Shown: in pieces, positions 24,746 through 34,972 of the stretch | Numbering within the stretch: position 1 is the first letter of the stretch | How the letters are laid out: each line of letters starts with the position of its first letter | Source of the DNA: Microvelia longipes | Taxonomy: Eukaryota; Arthropoda; Insecta; Hemiptera; Veliidae | Reading direction: 5' to 3' | NCBI GenBank assembly: GCA_018340805.1 | Contig: JACMZG010001908.1 | Coordinates: 47,561,691-47,625,690, forward strand | DNA: 64,000 nt | Translations under genes and position numbers: made by a program | The notes under the pieces: model-generated | What the model was told of the DNA's origin: nothing | Databases searched by the model: none | What the model saw: the letters and a program-made list of their open reading frames with translations, nothing else

Positions 24746-24985
24746 GTGAAAGCTGACTATGTCAGATTTCGATGTCATAGATCATCATCAGTGCCTTAAT
24801 AATAAATAAAGTGTGTATTATAGTCAATAGAGCTTTAGATAGATAATTTGATAGATAGGCACTGATGATATGTTACGATTAAAAGCTGGCTATGTCAAAT
24901 ATAAATCACTAGTAAAGATACTTTGTTAGTTAAGCTCTGATGATGATCTGTTAAGATTGAAAGCTGGCTATGTCATTCCTATAAA
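24740..24985. repeat. Cluster of three hammerhead-like repeats (one inverted, two direct)
   Basis: The minus-strand copy lies at about 24745-24800 (GGCACTGATGATGATCTATG, then GAAA). Plus-strand copies lie at about 24855-24895 and 24930-24975. The two plus-strand copies end in the same segment, AGCTGGCTATGTCA. Their tandem arrangement is like that of the pseudo-LTR ribozymes of Penelope-like elements and of retrozymes. Confidence 0.5.
24931..24975 (+). ncRNA. Hammerhead ribozyme-like motif, best copy
   Basis: Visible parts in order: CTGATGA box (24937-24943); one extra T; stem II GATCT-gtta-AGATT (five pairs, one a G-T, with a 4-nt loop); GAAA box (24959-24962); and a minimal stem III in which AGC pairs with GCT across a TG loop. 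The predicted cleavage triplet is CTA, with cleavage after 24970. The adjacent TGTC would pair in stem I with GGCA in sister copies (24.85 and 6.7 kb), but here that strand is AGCT and pairs poorly. The extra T before stem II departs from the canonical core. The fold is plausible as type I with a short stem III; activity is unproven. Confidence 0.4.
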
Positions 24986-26159
24986 TTATGATCAGTGAAG
25001 TGACTTTTTCTCTTATCCTTTAAGTCTAACTTAGCATTAAGTATTATTTTCTATAGAACTATTTATAGCATATTCACAAATAAACAAGTGCTGGCAGTGC
25101 TATATTAATTAAAATCAGTTCAATAATCCTATAAATTCCGCGCCACATGATGAGCTATGGTTGTGGGTAAATATAATTTTTTATACTTTCAAATTATTAT
25201 ATGAAAACTTTTTATTTCATTCATCTTAAGAAGAAAATAAAATAAACTATAAAACGCTATCAGAAGTGAGAGAGCAAAACTCGCTACAAATCTGTTCCTA
25301 TAACAAGTTTTGTAAACAAACTTTTATCAACCATATTCTTCAACTTGGAAAGTATTGCTGCTTCAGCGGCAGAATGCTGTATTGTTTTGGACGGAATCAA
25401 CCTTAGATGTTAAACTTAGAATAAATGTCGTCAAATAATGTACGGGAGTAATTGTGATTATTTATGATATCTTAACAGTGTTCGTTTATGAGGAACGTTA
25501 TCTTCAGTATTTCTGATAGAGTTCTCAACAGGAATTACATGAGGGTTATCTCCAGGGCCTTATTATAGCCCGACTGGGTTAAAGTATATTACAATCTGTA
25601 GTTTTTTAAAGTGATATAGAGACTAAAGTAGTCTTTTCACCTTTTTTTAAGAGCATCTGTAAACTAATTATCATCACTCAAGGCTGTAGTATAATCCAGA
25701 TATTTTAGCAAAGTTCCAAAAGAAAATTTATTAATAATAGTATAAAAACAATACACATATGATTTTATCGTTTGACATAATAAGTTTATGAAAACAAATC
25801 AAAGTTTTTGACTCGAACAATTGGGAATTCAGTAATATTGTGCCATTATGATACTTACAAAATCTCGCAGTATGACAACCTAATACATGACACGATGGCA
25901 AGAGGGCCGCGAAACAGAACCAAGCACCGACGTCGCGTAGTAGCCAAGGGGCGATGAGCTTTTTTTTATAACTTAAAGATAAAACGAGTTTTATCTTTGA
26001 TTTGATTTTAAAGACAGTTTGCCCGGATTTGAGAGAGTTGCCTCCCTACCTAAATCAGTGATCAACTAAGAAGTTGAAAACGGAGGGAAATATAAAAACT
26101 CATACACTATCGAAATTCCCAGTATTATCTGGTCACAACCTATTAATTATATATAATAA

Positions 26160-26388
26160 TAATAATGCCCGTTAGAGCCTTGCGGCTCATCAGGGATAAC
26201 CCTGCGGGAACCACCTCGGGTGGTAGCAAACCGTTACGCTCAAAGTTTATTCTAAAGCTGGCGATAATTTATCTAAACAATAATTTTCTACAAACCGAGA
26301 GCGTAACCTTGGATGCGAACCCCAGACCTCCGTAGGTGTCAAAGGTCAGTGTAAAGACCAACGCCTTAACGACCTCGGCCACGGAGGC
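26160..26388 (-). mobile_element. tRNA-derived SINE
   Basis: Read on the minus strand, a tRNA-like head contains an A box (GTGGCCGAGGTCGTTAAGGC, 26362-26381 region) and a B box (GGTTCGCATCC, 26311-26321) at tRNA-like spacing. The A box is typical of tRNA-Leu/Ser-type sequences. A body follows with a strong ACCACC-cgg-GTGGT-type hairpin near 26208 and a TTGCGGCTC segment. Related pieces at 110-210, 5240-5350 and 22800-22960 suggest a family. The acceptor stem and poly-A type tail are not clear. Confidence 0.6.
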
Positions 26389-27264
26389 GGCCAACCTATT
26401 AATTATTTTTATGTATTTTATTTTTATTTAATTAATTAAAACCGTTGATAGGTATTTTGGATAGAAATTCTCCCTCCCAGCACAGGTCATGTCTCTAGAG
26501 AGAGAGATATTCTCTAGAGTTATAGATTTGTACATTTCAGAGAATTGTAATTTTTACTAAATAATGAGATTTTTTTTAAAAAAGATTGTGCTTTTTGTAC
26601 CATACTCCAGATAATTGAATGAATATTTAAGAATCATCTTTTGGTCATCAACCTCTTACATTTTGGTAAAAAATCATCAAGTTAAATCTGGTTTGGTAAA
26701 ACGATAGATGCAATGAGTTTAGACAAAACTAATTTCTTTAATTATCTAATCTTTATTGTCATACCTGTTAAGTCTCATAAATGTGATTACTGTTTCAACC
26801 AGTGGAGCTAGACCGTATTACTATTTATAGCAAACGGCTATGTAATATTTTCGTACTTCCTATGCGCATAGAAGCATTGTGCGCAGACATTAGCAGCCCT
26901 TTAAGAGTTTAAAGTTTCCTTTGAGAATTGTTATGTATAGAATTGCTTTAGGCGTAAAAAAAGAGGAAGTAAAAAAACAAGAAAGTATAGGGGAAAGTTT
27001 GGTTTTTGCCTAAACCATTATTTTCTACAACTTTTTACACTTAAGAGTTTTCTAGTTAAGATTTTTACTATCTGATTGTTACACTCGCGCTAACGCTGTT
27101 TAACTCTAAACAAATATAAAAACTTTTTTATAAGTTCTTATGTTAAGAAGTCTCACCGTAAAAATTATTTATAACTCTAATAAAAGACGGCAAATAATAC
27201 AATAAACTTGCGCGGAGTGTTCTCAAATGTAGAAGTTGAAGTGAATACTTAATTAAATGCAATC

Positions 27265-27382
27265 AATACCAGAAAGACTGCTAGCGGTAAGTACCATTTG
27301 ATCACGTGACTTTAAATGACTTAAATACCAGAAAGACTGCTAGCGGTAAGTACCATTTGATCACGTGACTTAAAATGACTTA
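27265..27382. repeat. 59-bp tandem duplication, two nearly identical copies
   Basis: Each unit runs from AATACCAGAAAGACTGC through CGGTAAGTACCATTTG to CACGTGACTT. The two copies differ at about one base, so the duplication is recent. Each carries a CACGTG E-box-like palindrome. Confidence 0.85.
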
Positions 27383-29814
27383 ACTGTAAAAAGTATTAAA
27401 TATAGTAGCCTTGTTTATTAATGTTTTGATTAAATATTTTATTAAATCAAAAAAAAATTTGGAAATGGTTCTCTTGAGGACTAATCATACATGTAAAATT
27501 GTTAATCTGATTTTCTTTATTGATGTATAAATATACATATTTATTATTATTATTATTAATTCTTATTTATATTTTTGTTTCACCTCTATTTTCATTTATT
27601 ATTATTATTGCGTGTTGTGTTCAGACAATAGATTTATACGTATAAAGAATATTTCAATTTTTTTCTGCAAATCCTTAAAGAAAGATACAATCAATTTTAA
27701 AAAGAATGCTACGAGGTTCCTCGGAACTTTTCCGCAGAATACAGAGCTCAAGTAATTTATATTTCAATACGTCATGGAACTTATTACTTGACCAAAGACA
27801 TTGATATTCGATTTATTCACAGATGTCATCCAGGTAAACATTAGTGGTTCAACTATGACCGTCCATTTAAAAGTCCTATTGAATTAAGTTAGTATACTTA
27901 TTAAGTATATAAAGTGATAGCCTTGTATCAAAATTCAACTTAGTTACATTATTTTCAACTTTTAACAAGTGTTCAAAAAATGCACACATGTCATTTGATG
28001 AAAATTGAACAACTGCATCTTATCGCATTTTTTGAATTTTATGAATCAGTGTTATGAATTTTCAACATTTTTGCAGTTATTAATACATAACAGTAACGGC
28101 AGTTTGTAGTAGTGATAGTAATATGGGGGGAGTGGTAGTAACTACCAAGCAAGTAGGCCTCGTTATTGGGCCCTTTTTGCCAACTCCCTAAGTTAGTGTT
28201 CTACTCCTTTTAATTTCAAGTCTAATCTACTCAGAAGTCTAATCTAGACAGAAGAGCGTGAATTTCTATGGTTCCTCTAATGCTTTTCAAGCAATGATAC
28301 ATATTTTCACTGACTTATAGTATAGTGAAAACAATAATGGCAGTTAATGACATCATAAAATAATATTTTTGGAAAGCACACCTAGGCCTAAAGATCTAAT
28401 TTTTCTAACATACGCACTGAAAGCTAAAATGGAAACCGACACACTCACAGACACATACAGACTGATAACTTGATAAAAACTACTCAGCAGGTCTTAAAAA
28501 TCATAGAGATATAACTAGAGAGGCCCTATTGGTTGAATTTTGAATCATTGAAAAAGTAACCTGACCACCTTCGCTAAAAATATAATCAAATAATCAGTAC
28601 AAACTTACAGTAACTTGCATAGAAGAACGTTAAAAATACAAATCAAAACACAAACAATGTGCGGCAAGCCAAAAACAATTGATTTGTTATAACCTTAACT
28701 CACTCTTGAAGGAGGTTTCAATGAGGTTACACAGAGCCCCTGAGCCCTCAAAACGATGTTTCAGGCCTCTCAATGGATTTAGATAAGCTATGCCCCCTCT
28801 AGTATATATCTCTATGTTAAAAATATCTGAAACTGCGAAACTGATCATTTAGGTTATATTCTGGGTCCTTTATAGTACAAACACATAAACTTATGAATGA
28901 GGAAAATTAAAAATAAACACGCAAAAAATAACTTAATGCAATTTGGCGAAAATAAGTCGGTATAGCCGCTTTCTTTTAAGTTCATCTGTTTTGGTTGCTC
29001 AACAAGTTCTGTGGTCTGACTGCAGGTTATGATGAAACTAACACTAGGATAGGTTCAGTAAACCAGTTCAAACTATGTAAAAACAAATTGCACGTCTCGC
29101 GGTGTTTTTATTTATCATATTTTTGGTGCAGTGTACTCGAAAATATTTAGTCTTTACCTAATTACATATTAGATTAATTTTTTTTAAGAGTTCATAAGAA
29201 TTATTCTTAATACTTTATTTACTTTCCTTTAAAACTTTATTGAAATTGTTGAACAATTTAAAACTTTAAATTGTTATTAACACATAAATTATCAATTAAT
29301 TTTTGACTTATCTAAAATTATCAACTTCTTAACCGCGACTTAAACTAATCTTAATCTGATGTCTTTAATTGTGAGGATTCAAAGCATCAGTTAAAGTAAA
29401 CTTGTTTTCCTTAAAAACTAAATTTTTATAAAACAGTATAAAGGGGAAAGGGGCGGCTAGGTTCCTCGTAAACTTTTTTCCAGACTAACCTAGATTTTTC
29501 TAAGTTCTAAATATATTCTATATCCAAAATAAACATAATTTTAGTATAACAATTCAACATAATAACATACACTTTTAATTTAATTTAATATTTTGATGAA
29601 CATAAAAGGTGAGTAGAGGTTTCGAAATTGTGTCTATCCAAACAAAGCTAAAAGCAAATTAGCTTCCAAACATTAATCAAAAACAAAGCCTTTAGCTTCT
29701 TATCTGCTCTGCGGCCAGAGCGCTTCGCGCTTCCCTGTGGTTGGTGTCCTATGTCATATTATTACAGTAATATTATTACTAGTTTATATAGGTGGCGTAC
29801 AGCCACAATATTAG

Positions 29815-30300
29815 CAAATTATCAAATGTATTAGTTAAAAATAGTGACTTGTTTACATTAAGTTATATATGTCAATCATAGCACCGGAACTAATACAGAT
29901 AATAAATTCTTACGTCGTTCTTTAATTAACCATTCATAGTTGTTTGTGTTACCAAATATTCAGCTCGATTTACACACATATTGATGATTTGTGATTTCTT
30001 GAAATATTTGTGGGGTTATTATTGTAGGTTAATGACGTCACACATATTTCATAAACAACAGAGTTCGGTACATTGACAAGGTTGATTTTTGTAAGTTTGG
30101 TTTTAATCCGAAAAAGCATTCAAAAGTTATCGTGTCCCATAGAAACATCTAGGAAACAATTCTCATACATACACACACATATATATTCTTGATCAGTGAA
30201 TCCCCCTTTAAAAAAATCTCTTCCTTACCCCCCCCCCTCCTTCATGAACCCAACCTCATAAGGTTATGTTTTCTTCGAAAATTCGCCCACAAGCTATACA
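29815..30300. repeat. Dispersed ~500-bp repeat family member
   Basis: Similarity in order to 23160-23690 (gatttgtttacatta, tgtcaat, aatac.gataataaa, acgtcac..atatttcataaaca, acgtctagg.a) and in part to 13030-13400 and 32225-32310 (aaaattcgc). No coding capacity is seen. It includes short CA/TA tracts near 30170. Confidence 0.55.
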
Positions 30301-31199
30301 TACTTGTTGTAAAGGTTAATTACATAGGTTCTCAACATATCGCTATTACATGGACTTCATATTACTTTAAAGTATAAATAACAATACAATAATAAATAAC
30401 AATATTAAACTTAACCAAGTTACTTGACACTTAAAACTTAATTTATATACAAAGTCTTTCTTCTCAAAAACCTAATTTGAGATACAACATCGACTTGTTA
30501 AGTATAACTAAAGAAACACAATATTAGAAATCGTATTATTAAAATGAAAGTATCTGAGAGGTAGTTATTGCTGAGTCAAAGCCAGAGCTTAATGATGCCT
30601 TGCTCAATCTCATTCTTTAATGCCATGTTCTCTTCTACAAGCTACGAATATAGTAACTTAACTAAGTATTTTTATAATTAACTTAATTTTGAAATTAAAT
30701 ACCAAATTGGTCGAGTTACTAAATCTTACTTAAATAGTAAGTTACGCTTGATCAAGTAGATAAATATATTTGTCCTGCCGGCTGTATTAACACTAGAGCA
30801 TATTTAATGTAGTATTTATTGTATAGTTTAGGTTTTTGTGATGGTTACATTTTTTGAAGAGATATAAATTATTATTGGAGTTGAAACTTAATAGAAATGC
30901 ATACTTATCATTAGTCCTTTTCTTACTAATGACCTTCTGCAGAACAAATGAACTTTAAGATATTATTATTTATTATTATTATTATTTGCCTATGTTTCTC
31001 TACAAGACGATAGAAATCTAATAGCTTGACCTATAGCTGTATCATTAGAAATAATATGGAGGTATTATAAATATAGGGGCTCTATTGTTTTAATTTGGAC
31101 ACATCAAAAATTAATTTTAACACCGTTATTTATTATTACCTTATAGCTCATATAAACAGTACAAAAGTACATTATTTTACATAATAAAACGTTAATCAA

Positions 31200-31372
31200 A
31201 GATGACATAAACCACGCGAAAGAAAACATAAACTACGCGCGAAAAGAAAACATAAACTACGCGCGAAAAGAAAACATAAACTACGAGCGAAAAGAAAACA
31301 TAAACTACGCACAAAAAACATAAACACGCGCGAAAAGAAAACATAACTACGCCGAAAAAAAACATAAACTAT
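31200..31372. repeat. 24-bp minisatellite, about 7 copies
   Basis: Unit approximately AAACATAAACTACGCGCG followed by AAAAGA, with shorter degenerate units toward the right end. The regular CGCGCG makes it stand out in AT-rich DNA. Confidence 0.85.
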
Positions 31373-33132
31373 AAGGAATAAAGACTTGAGATCATAAAGA
31401 CATTACAGTAGAGGCCTTTCTGATTGAATTCTGGAACTTCAAAATATTAACCTGAACACCTTTCGTTTATTGTTATTATCACTTAAACAGTATAACATTA
31501 CAGTGACATATACAAGCACTTACATAAGCGCCTAAAAGATTTTTTAACGTCTGAATGTATGGTATGCCCCCTCTAGTAATATATATCTCTATAAGAAATA
31601 AATACTTGAGCGACTAAAATGCAAACCAGTGAAATTCTGTCGAGACCTTGACCCGAGGCAGAACCAGTCAGCTTGACCACTACCCAAACTATTCAACTTA
31701 TTCATTTCGCTAAGTAATAATAACTCCTTCCGCAACGTATCCTAAAATCGCATTTTATTTTAAATGCTCCGAAGTGAATAAATCTTCCAATGTATTTGTA
31801 TGTATGTACTTACCTAAAGGGAACTAAGAACACCAAAAAAAATTTAAACAAATTTGTTTACAAAAGTTTATCTAGAAGAGACTAAAATTAATAATTAATT
31901 TTTGTCAATTATAAATTAGACTATAAAAATACTTTATAATTTACTGATTAATAATTTACTCCATAATTTTTAATATATAAAGGAGTTTGAACTCATGATA
32001 AAAGCTTTTTTCCATGAATTTACTTTTTATTTTTTTCAATTACTGCTACGGTAGGAAAAGGATTGTGATTGCCCTAAAAACCCAAAACCGAAGTTTTATC
32101 ATATTTATCCGTTTTAAGCATTCTTATGGCGTTTTAAGCATGCTGGGTGTGTGTGCAAAATCACCGATGTGTTTATGCTAGAATTAAGTTATGATAAGAA
32201 TTAACTTGGAATAAAAATTTAATTTCATGAAAAAGAAACTCTCTCCTCCCTCCATGACCCCAATCTCATAATTTCATTTTTTCTTTAAAAATTCGCTAAA
32301 AGCATTACAAATGTAACAATCAATTAAGTTACACTTTGGCACAAGTTTCAACTCAATCAGATGATTCGATTTGTAACGACTTGAAAACAGAATTATGTTT
32401 CAATACAAATGCTTTTAATAAGACGAAACTTAGCACATTTGCTGTTCATACGAAAGACACAAATGAGTTATTAACTCTATGAGTTAATAACTTCATAGAA
32501 GAAATATTTTATGGATAGCCCAACAAGAAAAACACAAAGAGACATTTTGTGATGATTTCAATAAATATGGCATTATTATGGTTTGATTTTTGTGCCAAGT
32601 AAGAGCTTCCTAATAAATACACATTAGCTGTTCGCAAATGCAGCAATAGATTAAGCATATTAATTCTTTTCTTTAAGTAAATGTTACCTATATATGATCA
32701 AGAAGGCACTTTACTTCATTTAAAATGATCAAAGAAGTTGAAACAGTGGCGTTGCAATTCGTTTTATATAAGGGGTGTCCGATTGCGGATTTAGCATAAC
32801 TATAAAGAATTTTGCCTTTAATTTTTTTTACATTAATGCATGCTTTAGTGATGGGTGTACAATAATGTACTATAGTGCATGTTTACCGTTTTTAGCCCAC
32901 GAAATGGAATTTTTGAAGATATTGTTTTGGCCATAAGCGACCTTGAGGAGGGCAGAGGGCGAACCAGCCCTCCTTTTCCTACGCTGCTGAGTTGTAGTAT
33001 AACTTTTTGTAGTTTATAATTTATAGGGTCCAAATTAGGATAATAAAATAAAACTTACTGTGGTGATGTTTTATTATTCCATTTTGGCCCAACACAAATA
33101 AAAAATAATTTAAATGTAACTTAAACACTCAC

Positions 33133-33283
33133 ATCATTTTGAAATGCTGTTCAAGGGCTGAGTAATCCCAATTTTGAAAAAGGTCTGGATTTTCGGCTCT
33201 GATGACGTAGTAAGACTCTATGGTATCTTTCGTTCTTTCTAAACTGAAGTAATTACTGTGAAGAAACATCATTATGTGCTCGT
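33133..33283 (-). CDS. CRAL-TRIO domain protein, upstream exon (CRAL-TRIO N-terminal helical region)
   Basis: This 151-bp exon was too short for simple ORF finding. After a CAG acceptor (33284-33286) it carries two bases of a split codon, 49 codons and two bases of the next split codon, then a GTGAGT donor. The peptide starts EHIMMFLHSNYFSLERTK and continues with an IESYYVIRAENPDLF stretch. This is the pattern of the CRAL-TRIO N-terminal region, where a short helical lobe precedes the lipid-binding domain. Its last two bases (AT) plus the first base (G) of the exon at 3609 complete a Met codon and keep the frame. The joined order also matches the family, with no residues obviously missing between the two exons. 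The exon encoding roughly the first 40-50 residues was not located upstream. Confidence 0.85.
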
Positions 33284-33907
33284 CTGAAAAAAAGAAAACA
33301 AAAACATGAAAACCCCTCGGAAAATCTTATCAAAGTTTGAAACGGATAATTCAGGTAAATCTAAGTTTGGATATTTAAGGTGAGCAAGGCTTTTCTATGG
33401 ACCTATAGAATACGGCGGAGAAAAGAAAAATATTTTAACCTGTAGAAGAATCTGTATTTATAAATTAAAATGAATTCTTGCCTATTTAGTTTCATCACTG
33501 AATTTAAATCCAAAGACTTAAGAATTTGAAACATATGTATGTACGTCGTTAAGCATAATAAAATATTATATTTCTTAAAAGACAATGAAATATTATTTCA
33601 GTAAAACACAAGTAACATTTAAAAAAAATATGGCTGTTTTTCGTAGGAACGCTGCAAACTGTTTAATATTTTTAAAAATAAAAAAAAAACAGTGATGTGA
33701 GATGCAAGTACCCGCGGCCATAAGTTACAAAACTTTTCAAATTTTGATTAAATTACTAAGGATTTTGTATAGATTCTATAGATAAGGTCACAAATCATCT
33801 TGTTATATTCCTTTGCATCTTGCTTATAATATATTTTATCGTTTTCTATATTACATGAATATTGGTAAATCCAAACATTTTAAAATTCAATTATATCACA
33901 AGCATCA

Positions 33908-33994
33908 TGTAATGACAGCTATGTCATATTATATTAAATTGTTATTAATGTTTACAACATAGTTTATAACGAGGCTTAAACCGTCCTTATTACA
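33908..33994 (+). repeat. 5' LTR of the Ty3/gypsy element (87 bp)
   Basis: Begins TGTAATGACAGCTATGTC and ends CCGTCCTTATTACA; identical to 37933-38019. It is very short for an LTR, and no clear TATA or polyadenylation signal could be assigned. Confidence 0.95.
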
Positions 33995-33995
33995 G

Positions 33996-34013
33996 TGGCG
34001 CAGTAACAAATTA
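33996..34013 (+). promoter_or_regulatory. Putative tRNA primer-binding site
   Basis: TGGCGCAGTAACAAATTA begins two bases after the 5' LTR, the expected place and TGG start for a primer-binding site. I could not assign the tRNA. Confidence 0.6.
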
Positions 34014-34016
34014 AAG

Positions 34017-34972
34017 ATGCCTAGAAGACGGAGTAATGTTATATTACAGGAAGAAGAGGATGAGGAGGTATTTAATGACATTTCGTTAAAAATGTCAAAA
34101 TTTCATTTTCATGGTTACGATAAATTGAATCCATGGGAGGAATATATCGAACAATTCGAGAGGATGTGTAGGGTTAAGGGACTTGGAGGCGATCAAGGCG
34201 AATTTAAAATAGCAAGAAAAGATCTTTTATTAGCTTATGTAGGCCCTACACCCCTCAGAGCAATACGGAACCATATGATTCCAAAATCATTAGACGATTG
34301 TACTTTAGACCAAATAAAACAAGGTTCATAAAGATTTACCAACCTGAAATTACTATATTTGCTGCCCGTATGCATTTTGAAAGAGCTGTTAGGGACACAT
34401 CTGAATCCTTAACTCAATTTGCTGATAGGCTGAAAGAGTTGAGTAAACCTTGCAAATATTCGGCATTAACGATAGACGAAAGGCTCAGAGATAGGTTTGT
34501 GGCAGGTTGTCAAAACATTAAATTAGAAATAGAAATTAGGCAAAGGTGGCCGGCAGGAACGAATATTGAAGGGGTACGGGTATCTTTCAATACTGTTCTC
34601 GATTTAGCCGACACAATTGATAAGGCCCACACTGAAGTACAAGAAGTAGGGACTAGTGGTAGTAATAATATCATACATAAAGTTGAAAATAATTCTAAAA
34701 AGGGAGAACTTAGTTATAAGATTGGTAAAAATCAACAATGCTGGAATTGTGGTTATGAGCGACATCCTATTGCTCAATGTCCAGCAAGAGGTATGACGTG
34801 CAGGCTCTGTAACCGCACTGGGCATTTTTCTAAAGTTTGTAAAAGTAGTAAAGGTCATTCTAAACAAAATACTCAATGGAGGGGAAAGAGAAAAACAACT
34901 AGAAAAGTGGAAAAATTTCAGAGTGATGAAACTGAATCCGAGGATGATGAGATAAAATTAGTTGAAAAGTAG
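34017..34972 (+). pseudogene. gag of the Ty3/gypsy element (frameshifted)
   Basis: It starts at ATG 34017 (MPRRRSNVILQEEEDEEV), 22 bp after the LTR. A frame break near 34320-34330 shifts the reading from the first frame to the next-lower one. The second part continues to TAG at 34970-34972. Near its C-terminus are two CCHC zinc knuckles, CWNCGYERHPIAQC and CRLCNRTGHFSKVC, which bind RNA in the nucleocapsid. A basic tail and an acidic end (SDETESEDDE) follow. Pol begins in the -1 frame relative to this part, so programmed -1 frameshifting or another lost base could both explain the junction. Confidence 0.88.

Larger units (their letters stand above)
3610..33132 (-). other. 29.5-kb intron of the CRAL-TRIO gene
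   Basis: This is the interval between the two phase-matched CRAL-TRIO exons. No further exon of this gene was recognised inside it, and none is needed because the two peptides are contiguous in the family. It is a repeat sink: AT microsatellites, hairpin MITEs, Penelope-like inverted repeats, a dead LINE, SINEs and minisatellites are annotated separately. Stretches not covered by those entries are AT-rich non-coding DNA in which I see no gene. Confidence 0.7.
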
